From assembly GCF_019456655.1 (NCBI RefSeq), contig NZ_CP080332.1:2108001-2172000 (forward strand): a DNA stretch of 64,000 nt, written 5' to 3'. The position numbers were made by a program, and so were the translations under genes. The notes under the pieces are model-generated. The model saw nothing but the letters and a program-made list of their open reading frames with translations, was not told the origin of the DNA and did no database searches. Positions 15,299 through 24,937 of this stretch are shown piece after piece (the first letter of the stretch is position 1; each line of letters starts with the position of its first letter). This DNA is from Mycolicibacterium diernhoferi. Lineage in GTDB: Bacteria > Actinomycetota > Actinomycetes > Mycobacteriales > Mycobacteriaceae.

Positions 15299-17529
15299 TG
15301 TTTCTGCACCTCCTTCTCGGTGGCGGTGGCCCGCAGACCGGAGGGGGCGAAGATCCGCGAGGGCACCGGTTCGTCATCGGTGAGCGGCCGGCCGACGCCT
15401 CGGATCACCCTGATCGCCACCACCACCCCGGCGCTGAACACGATGAGCACCAGCACCGCGAACACGATCGACAATGTGCCCTGGATGAACGTATTGCGGA
15501 TCACCGCGTCGATCTGCTCGGGTGTCTTGGCGGCACCGAACGACGACTCACCGGCCTCCTTGGCCGCGACGTACTGGGAATGCTGCTTCCAGTAGCCGAC
15601 TTTCGGGTCCGCGGAGAAGATCTTCTGCCAGGACGCGGTCATCGTCACCACCAGATCCCAGGCCAGCGGCAAGCCGGATATCCAGGCCCACTTCAGATAG
15701 CCCTTCTTGATGATCACCACCGTGACCACCGTCAGTGCTATGGCGGCCAGCAGCTGGTTGGCGATGCCGAACAGCGGGAACAGCGTGTTGATACCGCCGA
15801 GGGGGTCGGTGACGCCCATCAGCAGGATGGAACCCCAGGCGGCGACCACGACGACGCTGCAGGCCCAGGCGCCCACCCGCCAGCTCGGGTCGCGCAGCTT
15901 CTTCATCGGCCCGCCGATGTTGGCCAGACCGTCGGACAACATGAACCGCGCCACCCGGGTGCCCGCGTCGACCGTGGTGAGGATGAACAAGGCCTCGAAC
16001 ATGATCGCGAAGTGATACCAGAACGCCTTGAGGTTCGGCCCGCCGAACACCTGCAGCACCTCGGACATGCCGAACGCCAGGGTGGGTGCGCCGCCGGTGC
16101 GCGAGACGATCGAGGCCTCACCGACCCCCTCGGCGGCCGCGTCGATCTCGGCGGCCGTGATCGGCGCCCCGGACAGTCCGAGACCATTGACGTAGTCCGC
16201 CGCCGACTCCGCCGCACCGCCGGTGGCCGCTGCCGGCGCGTTCATCACGAAGTACAGGTGCTGATTGAGGATGCACGCGGTGATCAGCGCCATGATCGCC
16301 ACGAACGACTCGGTCAGCATGCCGCCGTAGCCGATCAGCCGCATCTGGCTTTCCTTCTCCAGCAGCTTCGGGGTGGTGCCCGAGGAGATCAGCGAGTGGA
16401 ACCCGGACAGCGCGCCGCAGGCGATGGTGATGAACAGGAACGGGAACAGTGCGCCGGCGAAGACCGGTCCGTCACCGCGGGTGGCGAACTGCGAGATCGC
16501 CGGGGCCTCCATCAACGGCCGGGCCAGCAGGATGCCGATGGCCAGCAGGCCGATGGTGCCGACCTTCATGAACGTGGACAGGTAGTCCCGCGGCGCCAGC
16601 AGCAGCCACACCGGCAGCACCGAGGCGGCCAGCCCGTAGATGATGATGCACCAGGACAGCGTCACCTTCGACAGCGTGAACCAGTCTGCACCCCAGGCGG
16701 TTTCGGCGACCCAGCCGCCGGACACCACGGCCAGCAGCAGCAGGGCCACCCCGATCAGCGACACCTCCGACACCCGCCCGGGACGCAGGAACCGCAGGTA
16801 CAGGCCCATGAAGAGAGCGATCGGGATGGTCATGGCGATGGAGAAGACGCCCCACGGGCTCTCTGCCAGGGCGTTGACCACCACCAACGCGAGCACCGCC
16901 AGCAGGATCACCATGATGACGAGCACGCCGACGATCGCCGCGACACCACCGACGGGGCCGAGTTCGTCGCGGGCCATCTGGCCCAGCGAACGGCCACGTC
17001 GCCGCGTCGAGATGACCAGCACCAGGTAGTCCTGCACACACCCGGCCACCAGCGCGCCGATGATGATCCAGATGGTGCCGGGCAGGAAGCCCATCTGGGT
17101 GGCCAGCACCGGGCCGACCAGCGGACCGGCGCCGGCGATGGCGGCGAAGTGATGCCCGAACAGCACCCGCCGGTCGGTCGGCATGTAGTCGGTGCCGTTC
17201 TCGAAGATCTCCGCCGGCGTCGCGTTGTCGTCGCGGGGTTTGACGATCTTCATCTCGATCAGTCGGGCATAGAACCGGAAACCGATGACGTAGGTGCAGA
17301 TCGCGGCGATGACGAACCACACTGCGTTGACCGTCTCGCCGCGGAAGAACGCGATGATCGCCCACGCGATGGCGCCCACGACGGCGATCACCCCGAAGAT
17401 GATGCGGTGCCGCACGGTGATCGGGGACCGGTCGATGATCGCCACCGGGGGCAGATCCGGATCGGTACGTACGAAGGTGATATCGCCGCGGTGTTCCTCA
17501 GTTCGTTCCGGGGCGCTTGGAGATGCCAT
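15244..17529 (-). CDS. cstA: Carbon starvation protein A (CstA family transporter)
   Basis: Polytopic membrane transporter of 761 residues with more than a dozen hydrophobic segments and the hallmarks PTDRRVLFGHHFAAIAGAGP and ATQMGFLPGTIWIIIGALVAG. CstA-type proteins take up peptides or pyruvate during carbon starvation. The ATG at 17529 (MASPSAPERTEE) has AAGGA eight bases upstream; an upstream ATG would add 9 residues. The gene is followed by the overlapping YbdD-like gene, the usual pair. It lies 45 bp after ligB, and the cstA-ligB adjacency matches M. tuberculosis Rv3063-Rv3062 as I recall it. Confidence 0.93.
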   Translation of the reverse strand: MASPSAPERTEEHRGDITFVRTDPDLPPVAIIDRSPITVRHRIIFGVIAVVGAIAWAIIAFFRGETVNAVWFVIAAICTYVIGFRFYARLIEMKIVKPRDDNATPAEIFENGTDYMPTDRRVLFGHHFAAIAGAGPLVGPVLATQMGFLPGTIWIIIGALVAGCVQDYLVLVISTRRRGRSLGQMARDELGPVGGVAAIVGVLVIMVILLAVLALVVVNALAESPWGVFSIAMTIPIALFMGLYLRFLRPGRVSEVSLIGVALLLLAVVSGGWVAETAWGADWFTLSKVTLSWCIIIYGLAASVLPVWLLLAPRDYLSTFMKVGTIGLLAIGILLARPLMEAPAISQFATRGDGPVFAGALFPFLFITIACGALSGFHSLISSGTTPKLLEKESQMRLIGYGGMLTESFVAIMALITACILNQHLYFVMNAPAAATGGAAESAADYVNGLGLSGAPITAAEIDAAAEGVGEASIVSRTGGAPTLAFGMSEVLQVFGGPNLKAFWYHFAIMFEALFILTTVDAGTRVARFMLSDGLANIGGPMKKLRDPSWRVGAWACSVVVVAAWGSILLMGVTDPLGGINTLFPLFGIANQLLAAIALTVVTVVIIKKGYLKWAWISGLPLAWDLVVTMTASWQKIFSADPKVGYWKQHSQYVAAKEAGESSFGAAKTPEQIDAVIRNTFIQGTLSIVFAVLVLIVFSAGVVVAIRVIRGVGRPLTDDEPVPSRIFAPSGLRATATEKEVQKQWDELPPSSARSVGTGHH

Positions 17530-17574
17530 GCTGAGATCCTTGCACCGAGCCTGCATGACATGGGGACTTTGCGG

Positions 17575-19104
17575 TCATCCGTTGCGTTCGTAGTGTTCAC
17601 GGACGGTGTCGACCGTGTCGGCTTCCGCGGCGGTCTTGTCGTCGCGGTAGCGCAGCACCCGGGCGAAGCGCAGCGCCATGCCGGCCGGGTACCGGGTGGA
17701 GCCCTGCACGCCGTCGAACGCGATCTCCACCACCTGCTCGGGACGCACCCGCACGACGTAACCGTCGGTCGGGCCGTCGGCCAGCTCGGTGAAACGCCGG
17801 GTCTGCCAGTCCAGCATCGCGTCGGTCATCCCCTTGAACGTCTTGCCGAGCATGACGTAGCCGCCGGTCTCCGGGTCGCGCGCGCCGAGGTGGATGTTGG
17901 ACAACTTCCCGGTGCGCCGCCCGGAGCCCCACTCCACGGCCAGCACCACCAGGTCCAGGGTGTGCACCGGCTTGACCTTCAGCCAGGCCGCACCGCGCCG
18001 GCCCGCCGCATAGCCGGCGCCCGGGTGCTTGGCCATCACACCCTCATGCCCGGCGGCCAGTGTCTGTTCCAGGAACTTCTGTGCGGCAACGGGTTCTGAC
18101 GTCGCCAGCCGTCGCATGCGTTGCGACTCGGGGACCACCTCGTCGAGTGCGGCGAGCCGCTCGGTCATCGGTGCGTCCAACAGATCGACGCCGTCGCGGT
18201 GCAGCAGATCGAAGAAGAACACCGACAGCGACTCGCGGCTCACCTCACCGGACCGGGTGCCGAACCGGGATGCGGTCACCTGGAAACGGTGCGGCCGGCC
18301 GTCCGGGCGCAGCGCGATGGCCTCGGCGTCGGCGATCAGCTCGGTCACCGGTAGCGCGAGCGTCGCCGCGACGACCTCGGGCAGCCGCGCGGTGACGTCG
18401 TCGAGGCTGCGGGTGTAGACCGAGACGGTGTCCCCGGCGCGATGCACCTGCACCCGGGCCCCGTCCAGTTTGGATTCGAACAACGCTGTGCCGCCGAGCT
18501 TGTCGAGCGCGTCCTGCACCGAAGTCGCGGTCTGGGCCAACATCGGCCCGACCGGACGGCCCACCTGCAGGGTGAATCGATCGAGGGCGGGTGCACCGCC
18601 GGTGAGCGCGGCGGCCGCGACCACCGGCAGATCCCCGGCCAGCATGGCCGCCCGCCGTACCGCGGTCACCGGGACCGTGGCGGCCTCGGCCACGGCGTCG
18701 ACCATCACCCCGGCCAGCGCGCCCTGGCGGAGCTCACCGCCGAGGAGGCGCCGCAGGAACTGTTGTTCATCGGCGGTGGCGGCACCGAACAACGCGCGCA
18801 ACCGATCGGCCCGCTGGGCCTGCGACCCGCGCCCGGCGAGTCCCTTGATCGCCGAGAACGCGGCGTCCACGGCCCGCACCGTGAGCGAGGCGGAGGCGGC
18901 CGGGGCGGGCAGGGTACGCAGCGCGGCCCAACCGACCCCGATCTGACGCTGTGGAAGCTCCCCGGACAGCCACGCCACCACCACCGCGATATCGGCCGGC
19001 GAGTCGAGCGCGGACAACGTCGCGGCCACCCGCGTCACCTTGGCCCGGCGTGCGGACAGGGCGCCCACCTCGATCGAGGTGGCCGCGATCTCGGCGAGTA
19101 GCAT
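17575..19104 (-). CDS. ligB: ATP-dependent DNA ligase LigB
   Basis: ATP-dependent DNA ligase of 509 residues, close to the length of M. tuberculosis LigB (about 507). The N-terminal DNA-binding domain ([14 protein letters not shown]) is followed by the adenylylation motif [13 protein letters not shown], with the nucleophilic Lys near residue 211. Later nucleotidyltransferase motifs follow ([25 protein letters not shown]), then an OB-fold domain. It seals nicks with ATP and is non-essential alongside the NAD-dependent LigA. It is divergent from the narJ paralogue at 19226. Confidence 0.93.
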   Translation of the reverse strand: MLLAEIAATSIEVGALSARRAKVTRVAATLSALDSPADIAVVVAWLSGELPQRQIGVGWAALRTLPAPAASASLTVRAVDAAFSAIKGLAGRGSQAQRADRLRALFGAATADEQQFLRRLLGGELRQGALAGVMVDAVAEAATVPVTAVRRAAMLAGDLPVVAAAALTGGAPALDRFTLQVGRPVGPMLAQTATSVQDALDKLGGTALFESKLDGARVQVHRAGDTVSVYTRSLDDVTARLPEVVAATLALPVTELIADAEAIALRPDGRPHRFQVTASRFGTRSGEVSRESLSVFFFDLLHRDGVDLLDAPMTERLAALDEVVPESQRMRRLATSEPVAAQKFLEQTLAAGHEGVMAKHPGAGYAAGRRGAAWLKVKPVHTLDLVVLAVEWGSGRRTGKLSNIHLGARDPETGGYVMLGKTFKGMTDAMLDWQTRRFTELADGPTDGYVVRVRPEQVVEIAFDGVQGSTRYPAGMALRFARVLRYRDDKTAAEADTVDTVREHYERNG

Positions 19105-19225
19105 TCGTCCAGCCTGCCACCGGGGACTGACAGAACTTGGGGGAAAGCGTGCTCAGCAGCCGACTCAGTGGTTCCCTTGATGGTGTGACCGTGTCGAAGC
19201 ACCCCAGCACCCGGGAGCGCCGTTC

Positions 19226-19867
19226 ATGAAACGGGGCCGTGGGCGCGGTCGGCCCTCCGCCCGGCTGCAGCACCGGACGGTGTGGCAGGGCGCGGCGATG
19301 CTGTTGGTCCGGCCCGATGACCTATATCTGTCCCGGCTGAAGGCCGTCGAGGAGCTGCTCGGGCATCTCGACGGCGGGTACGCCCTGGCCCTGGGCCGGG
19401 CCGGCGCCGGGCTGCGCAGCCTCGACCTCAAGACCGCGATCCTGACGTACGCGCTGACCTTCGAAGCCGGGGGCCGGCGCGGGCTGCTGCTGACCAACTG
19501 GATGGCCGAGGACAACCGTGACCGCGTGGTGCACCGGCAGGCGTTCGTGGATGCCTACCGGGCGGCCGGCGTGCCCATGCCCAGCGGGGCGATGCCCGAT
19601 CATCTGGCCGTGGTGCTGGAGTTCGCCGCGCACGCCGACCCCGAGGCCGGTCGGCGGCTGCTGGTCGAGCATCGGGTGCCGATCGCGGCACTGCGCCGGG
19701 TGCTCGACGAAGTGCGATCGCCGTACGCCCACGCCGTCGCGGCCGTGTGCGCCACGCTTCCGGAGGTGACCGCGGAGGAACTGCAGAGTCTGCCGATCAG
19801 TGGCCCGACCACCGACACCGTCGATCAGCGCCATGTCCACCTGGACACCCCGCCGAACGGACGGTGA
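19226..19867 (+). CDS. NarJ-like nitrate reductase assembly chaperone (second copy)
   Basis: A 213-residue NarJ/TorD-type chaperone. It aligns closely by eye with narJ at 26589: WQGAAMLLVRPDD, LLLTNWMAEDNRDRVV versus LLLTFWTAGDTRNRGV, AYRAAGVPMP, PDHLAVVLEFAAHADPEAGR, LLVEHRVPI. NarJ binds apo-NarG and helps insert the molybdenum cofactor and iron-sulphur cluster. This copy stands alone upstream of narK, outside the narGHJI operon, and has a basic N-terminus (MKRGRGRGRP). It could be a paralogue with a different client, a spare copy, or a remnant of a narX-like arrangement. ATG 19226 is accepted; MLLVRPDD (19298) is a shorter alternative. Confidence 0.85.
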   Translation: MKRGRGRGRPSARLQHRTVWQGAAMLLVRPDDLYLSRLKAVEELLGHLDGGYALALGRAGAGLRSLDLKTAILTYALTFEAGGRRGLLLTNWMAEDNRDRVVHRQAFVDAYRAAGVPMPSGAMPDHLAVVLEFAAHADPEAGRRLLVEHRVPIAALRRVLDEVRSPYAHAVAAVCATLPEVTAEELQSLPISGPTTDTVDQRHVHLDTPPNGR

Positions 19868-20036
19868 ACCGGCCCGCGGGAGAGTAACCGATCCGGCGGC
19901 AGTAACACGTCGCCGGGAGCATGGTCTGCGATGCGGACATCGTCAGCAAATCCGTGCTGATTCGCTCCTCTGCAGGGCGCCGCAAAGATGTCCAAAACCG
20001 TGCTGAGCCGCCGTTTCAGGTGGTTCGCTAGGAAGT
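19868..20036 (+). promoter_or_regulatory. narK upstream region with weak DosR-box-like site
   Basis: 169 bp without a gene. GGGAGCATGGTCTG at 19915-19928 fits the core of the DosR/DevR box (GGGACTWWAGTCCC) at 9 of 14 positions. That is weak and only suggestive in view of the devR gene nearby. No intrinsic terminator follows the narJ-like gene, so read-through into narK is possible. Confidence 0.3.
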
Positions 20037-21260
20037 GTGAAAGCGGCGATCGAGCCGACCACCGGCTCTACCCGTACGGCGAACCTCGTGCTCGCCACCT
20101 GGGTGTCGGCCATCAACTTCTGGGCCTGGAACATGATCGGTCCGCTGTCCACCACCTATGCCGGCGATATGCGGCTGTCGAGCACCGAGGCCTCGATGCT
20201 CGTCGCGACGCCCATCCTGGTCGGTTCGCTCGGCCGCATCGTGGTGGGGTCCCTGACCGACCGGTTCGGTGGCCGCACCATGTTCATCGCGGTCTCGCTG
20301 GCCTCGATAGTGCCGGTGCTGGCGGTCGGGGCAGCCGGCACGGCGGGCTCCTACCCGCTGCTGCTGGTCTGTGGATTCTTTCTCGGCATCGCCGGCACCA
20401 TCTTCGCGGTCGGTATCCCGTTCGCCAACAACTGGTATGAGCCCGCTCGCCGCGGCTTCGCCACCGGGGTGTTCGGCATGGGCATGGTCGGCACCGCGCT
20501 GTCGGCGTTCTTCACCCCCCGGTTCGTCGGCTGGTTCGGTCTTCTCACCACGCACGTCGTCGTCGCGTTGACGCTGGCGGTGACGGCGGTGCTGTGCATG
20601 GTCGTGATGCGGGACTCGGCGGACTTCCGGCCGAACACCGACCCGGTGCTGCCCAAATTCAAGGCCGCGCTCAAACTCCCGGTCACGTGGGAGATGTCGT
20701 TCCTCTATGCCGTCGTGTTCGGCGGGTTCGTCGCGTTCAGCAACTACCTGCCGACCTATATCAAGACGATCTACGACTTTTCCGCCGTCGACGCCGGTGC
20801 GCGCACCGCCGGGTTCGCCCTGGCCGCGGTGCTGGCCCGGCCGATCGGCGGCGCGCTGTCGGACCGGGTGTCGCCCAAGTATGTGGTGATGACCTCGTTC
20901 GGTGGGACCGCCGTGCTGTCGGGCATCGCGATGTTGCAGCCGCCGCCGGATCTCTGGTCGGCGCTGACCTTCATCTCCCTGGCGGTCTTCCTGGGGATCG
21001 GGACCGGCGGGGTGTTCGCCTGGGTGGCGCGCCGCTCACCGGCCCAATCGGTGGGATCGGTCACCGGAATCGTCTCCGCGGCAGGTGGTTTGGGAGGGTA
21101 TTTTCCGCCGCTGGTGATGGGCTCGACCTACGACCCCGTTGACAACGACTACTCGGTCGGGCTGGGCCTGCTGGTGGTGACCGCGCTGATCGCGCTGCTC
21201 TTCACCGCCCTGCGCCTGCGCGCCTATGAACCCAAACCGGCCGAGGGAGGCCCGTCGTGA
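20037..21260 (+). CDS. narK: Nitrate/nitrite transporter NarK (MFS)
   Basis: Twelve-helix major facilitator protein of 407 residues, GTG start (MKAAIEPTTGST). Diagnostic features: SAINFWAWNMIGPL in helix 1, the MFS loop DRFGGR, the Arg-containing GxxFAVGIPFANNWYEPARRG segment, and the second glycine-rich nitrate signature VSAAGGLGGYFPPLVMG. It imports nitrate and/or exports nitrite. The stop overlaps the GTG start of narG by 4 bp, so narK and narGHJI are co-transcribed. It resembles mycobacterial NarK2 in length. Confidence 0.93.
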   Translation: MKAAIEPTTGSTRTANLVLATWVSAINFWAWNMIGPLSTTYAGDMRLSSTEASMLVATPILVGSLGRIVVGSLTDRFGGRTMFIAVSLASIVPVLAVGAAGTAGSYPLLLVCGFFLGIAGTIFAVGIPFANNWYEPARRGFATGVFGMGMVGTALSAFFTPRFVGWFGLLTTHVVVALTLAVTAVLCMVVMRDSADFRPNTDPVLPKFKAALKLPVTWEMSFLYAVVFGGFVAFSNYLPTYIKTIYDFSAVDAGARTAGFALAAVLARPIGGALSDRVSPKYVVMTSFGGTAVLSGIAMLQPPPDLWSALTFISLAVFLGIGTGGVFAWVARRSPAQSVGSVTGIVSAAGGLGGYFPPLVMGSTYDPVDNDYSVGLGLLVVTALIALLFTALRLRAYEPKPAEGGPS

Positions 21261-24200
21261 CCAAATCGCACATCGGTGGTGTCGTCGAGGAGCTGCTCAC
21301 CCGTAGCGGCCGATTCTTCACGCCCGGAACGATTTCCGAGGATCTGCGTACGGTCAGCAGACAAGGCGGACGCGAAGGGGACATCTTCTACCGCGATCGC
21401 TGGAGTCACGACAAGGTGGTGCGGTCCACCCACGGAGTCAACTGCACCGGGTCGTGCTCATGGAAGATCTACGTCAAGGACGGCATCATCACCTGGGAAA
21501 CTCAGGAAACCGACTATCCGTCGGTCGGTGCTGACCGGCCCGAATACGAACCCCGTGGATGCCCGCGCGGTGCGGCGTTCTCCTGGTACACCTATTCACC
21601 CACCCGGGTGCGCTACCCGTACGCCCGCGGTGTGCTGGTGCAGATGTACCGGGACGCCCGGGCCCGGCTGCACGATCCGGTGCTGGCCTGGGCGGACATC
21701 CAGGCTGACCCGCAACGCCGGCGCCAGTATCAACAGGCCCGGGGAAAGGGCGGGCTGGTCCGGGTGACCTGGGCCGAGGCCACGGAGATGATCGCCGCCG
21801 CACACGTACACGCGATCAAGACCTACGGGCCGGACCGGGTGGCCGGCTTCTCGCCGATCCCGGCGATGTCGATGGTGTCGCACGCGGCCGGCTCCCGATT
21901 CATCGAACTGCTGGGCGGGGTGATGACCTCGTTCTACGACTGGTACGCGGATCTACCGGTGGCTTCCCCGCAGGTGTTCGGCGACCAGACCGACGTACCC
22001 GAGTCCGGGGACTGGTGGGACGCCGCGTATCTGATGATGTGGGGCTCCAACGTGCCGGTCACCCGCACGCCGGACGCACACTGGATGGCCGAGGTGCGTT
22101 ACCGCGGCACCAAGGTGGTCAGCATCAGCCCCGACTTCGCCGACAACACCAAGTTCGCCGACGAATGGATGCCCTGCGCGGCCGGCACCGACGGAGCGCT
22201 GGCGATGGCGATGGGCCACGTGATCCTCTCGGAATCCTTTGTGCACAACCGTGTCCCGTTCTTCGAAGACTACGTGCGTAAGTTCACCGACCTGCCGTTC
22301 CTGGTCAAGCTGGAGCAGCGGGACGGCTTCCTGGTGCCGGGTAAGAACCTCACCGCGGCCGACCTGGGCCACGACACCGAGAACGCGGCGTTCAAGCCGG
22401 CGCTGCTGGACGGCGTCAGCGACGCCGTCGCCGTCCCGCGGGGCTCGTTGGGGTTCCGGTACGGCGACAGCGGTGCCGGCGACTGGAATCTGGACCTGGA
22501 GAACCTGGTGCCCGCCTTGACGGTGGCCGCCGAGGGCGGGGAGACCGCGGCAATCCGGTTGCCCCGCTTCGACACCCCCGACGGGCACGGCGAGACGATG
22601 GAACGCGGTGTCCCGGTGCGGCGCGTCGGGACGCATCTGGTGTGCACGGTGTTCGATCTGATGCTCGCCCAGTACGGGGTGGCCAGGCCCGGGTTGCCCG
22701 GCATCTGGCCGACCGGTTACGACGACGCCGAGCAGCCGCACACCCCGGCCTGGCAGGAGGAGATCACCGGTGTCTCGGCCACCCAGGCCATCCGGGTGGC
22801 CCGTGAGTTGGCCCGTAACGCGCAGGAATCCCACGGGCGGTCGATGATCATCATGGGGGCCGGCATCTGCCAGTGGTTCCACGGTGACGCGACCTACCGT
22901 GCGGTATTGGCGCTGTTGCTGCTGACCGGATCGATGGGCCGCAACGGTGGCGGCTGGGCGCATTACGTCGGCCAGGAAAAGTGCCGACCGGTCACCGGCT
23001 GGGCGACCATGGCGATGGCCACCGACTGGTCGCGGCCACCGCGCCAGATGGCCGGAACCTCCTACTGGTACGTGCACACCGACCAGTGGCGCTATGACGG
23101 GTACCGCGCCGACGCGCTGGCCAGTCCGCTGGGCCGGGGCCGGTTCGCCGGCAAGCACACCATGGATGTGCTGACCGCCGCCAACGCCATGGGGTGGAGC
23201 CCGTTCTTCCCGCAGTTCGACCGGTCCAGCCTGGATGTGGCCGATGAGGCCAAGGCAGCCGGGCGGGATGTGGCCGAGTATGTGGCCGACCAATTGGCCG
23301 GCGGTGGGCTCAAACTGGCGGTCACCGACCCCGACGATCCGGCCAACTGGCCCCGGGTGCTCAGTGTCTGGCGGGCCAATCTGCTGGGCTCGTCGAGCAA
23401 GGGCAACGAGTACTTCCTACGCCACCTGCTGGGGACCACCTCGAACGTGCAGGGGGAACCCTCCACCGTGCGGCCCGCGAGTGTCACCCTGAGGCCGGAC
23501 ATCCCGGAGGGCAAGCTCGACATGTTGATGTCGATCGACTTCCGGATGACCTCCACCACGCTGCTTTCGGATGTGGTGCTGCCCGCGGCGACCTGGTATG
23601 AGAAGGCCGACCTGTCCAGCACCGACATGCACCCCTACCTCCACGCATTCAGCCCCGCGGTGGACCCGCCGTGGGAAACGCGGTCTGATTTCGACGCGTT
23701 CGGCGCGGTCGCGCGGGTGTTCAGCACGCTGGCCGCCGAACATCTCGGCGTGCGCACCGATGTGGTGCTGGGCACGCTGCAGCACGATACGCCGGGGGCG
23801 ATGGCGTATCCGTCCGGGACCGAGCACGACTGGCGCGTCACCGGCGAGGTGCCGGTGCCGGGCAAGACGATGGGGCCGGTGGCGGTGGTGGAACGCGACT
23901 ACGGCGCCATCGCCGAGAAGTGGGCCGCCCTGGGCCCGCTGGTCGACACTCTGGGGCTGACCACCAAGGGGGTGACGACGTATCCCGACGAAGAGGTCGA
24001 AGAGCTGGCCCGCAAGTTCGGTGTGATGGATTCCGGTGCCGCAGCGGGCCGTCCGGCCATCACCACGGCCGAACGGATGGCCGATGTCATCCTCGCGTTC
24101 TCGGGCACCTCCAACGGGCGGCTCGCGGTGGAGGGGTTCCGGGCGCTGGAACGGCGGGTCGGCCGCCGGCTGACGCACCTGGCCGCCGGCAGTGAGGAGC

Positions 24201-24937
24201 GTCGGATCACCTATGCCGACACCCAAGCCCGGCCGGTGCCGGTGATCACCAGCCCGGAATGGTCGGGCAGCGAGACCGGTGGACGGCGCTACGCCCCGTT
24301 CACCGTCAACATCGAGGAACTCAAACCCTTCCACACCCTCACCGGACGCATGCACTTCTACCTCGACCATGACTGGCTGGAAGAACTCGGTGAGCAGCTG
24401 CCGCTCTATCGTCCACCGTTGGACATGTCGCGCTTGTTCGGTGAACCGCAGCTGGGCAGGCAGGGCTCCGACGGGGTGGGCTTGACGGTGCGCTACCTGA
24501 CCCCGCATTCGAAGTGGTCGATCCACTCCGAATATCAGGACAACCTGTTGATGCTGTCGCTGTCCCGGGGCGGGCCCACCATGTGGATGAGTCCGGTTGA
24601 CGCGGACAAGATCTCGGTGCGGGACAACGACTGGGTGGAGGCGGTGAACCGCAACGGGGTACTGGTGTGCCGCGCGATCGTCAGCCACCGGATGCCCGAA
24701 GGGGTGGTGTTCGTCTACCACGCTCAGGAACGCACCATCGATGTGCCGCTGACCGAGACCACCGGAACCCGGGGCGGCATCCACAACTCACTGACCCGGC
24801 TGCTGATCAAACCCAGCCACCTGGCCGGCGGCTACGCCCAGCATTGCTTTGCCTTCAACTATCTCGGCCCGACCGGTAATCAACGTGACGAGGTGACCGT
24901 GGTGCGCAGGCGGTCACAGGAGGTGCGATACCAATGA
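21257..24937 (+). CDS. narG: Respiratory nitrate reductase alpha subunit NarG
   Basis: Molybdopterin (bis-MGD) catalytic subunit of 1226 residues, the expected length. The N-terminal [4Fe-4S] FS0 site has the NarG-specific His ligand (HGVNCTGSCSW: H-x3-C-x3-C), with the fourth ligand in RGCPRG. GAGICQWFHGDATYRA and the C-terminal dinucleotide domain (HNSLTRLLIKPSHLAGGYAQH) are well preserved. It reduces nitrate to nitrite on the cytoplasmic side of the membrane complex. GTG start overlapping the narK stop; its end overlaps narH by 4 bp. No frameshift or obvious loss of a key residue was seen. Confidence 0.97.
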   Translation: MTKSHIGGVVEELLTRSGRFFTPGTISEDLRTVSRQGGREGDIFYRDRWSHDKVVRSTHGVNCTGSCSWKIYVKDGIITWETQETDYPSVGADRPEYEPRGCPRGAAFSWYTYSPTRVRYPYARGVLVQMYRDARARLHDPVLAWADIQADPQRRRQYQQARGKGGLVRVTWAEATEMIAAAHVHAIKTYGPDRVAGFSPIPAMSMVSHAAGSRFIELLGGVMTSFYDWYADLPVASPQVFGDQTDVPESGDWWDAAYLMMWGSNVPVTRTPDAHWMAEVRYRGTKVVSISPDFADNTKFADEWMPCAAGTDGALAMAMGHVILSESFVHNRVPFFEDYVRKFTDLPFLVKLEQRDGFLVPGKNLTAADLGHDTENAAFKPALLDGVSDAVAVPRGSLGFRYGDSGAGDWNLDLENLVPALTVAAEGGETAAIRLPRFDTPDGHGETMERGVPVRRVGTHLVCTVFDLMLAQYGVARPGLPGIWPTGYDDAEQPHTPAWQEEITGVSATQAIRVARELARNAQESHGRSMIIMGAGICQWFHGDATYRAVLALLLLTGSMGRNGGGWAHYVGQEKCRPVTGWATMAMATDWSRPPRQMAGTSYWYVHTDQWRYDGYRADALASPLGRGRFAGKHTMDVLTAANAMGWSPFFPQFDRSSLDVADEAKAAGRDVAEYVADQLAGGGLKLAVTDPDDPANWPRVLSVWRANLLGSSSKGNEYFLRHLLGTTSNVQGEPSTVRPASVTLRPDIPEGKLDMLMSIDFRMTSTTLLSDVVLPAATWYEKADLSSTDMHPYLHAFSPAVDPPWETRSDFDAFGAVARVFSTLAAEHLGVRTDVVLGTLQHDTPGAMAYPSGTEHDWRVTGEVPVPGKTMGPVAVVERDYGAIAEKWAALGPLVDTLGLTTKGVTTYPDEEVEELARKFGVMDSGAAAGRPAITTAERMADVILAFSGTSNGRLAVEGFRALERRVGRRLTHLAAGSEERRITYADTQARPVPVITSPEWSGSETGGRRYAPFTVNIEELKPFHTLTGRMHFYLDHDWLEELGEQLPLYRPPLDMSRLFGEPQLGRQGSDGVGLTVRYLTPHSKWSIHSEYQDNLLMLSLSRGGPTMWMSPVDADKISVRDNDWVEAVNRNGVLVCRAIVSHRMPEGVVFVYHAQERTIDVPLTETTGTRGGIHNSLTRLLIKPSHLAGGYAQHCFAFNYLGPTGNQRDEVTVVRRRSQEVRYQ

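Noticed and set aside
15298..18099. A 933-codon rightward open frame
   Set aside because: Antisense to cstA and ligB, rich in Arg/Gly/His/Gln/Asp as expected for a GC-rich shadow frame; no recognisable domain.
19120..19140. GGGACT upstream of the narJ-like gene as a DosR box
   Set aside because: Only the left half-site matches; the right half shows no agreement.
19884..19912. Two GTAAC repeats upstream of narK as a GlnR site
   Set aside because: Spacing of 13 bp and missing second half-sites do not fit the usual GlnR arrangement.
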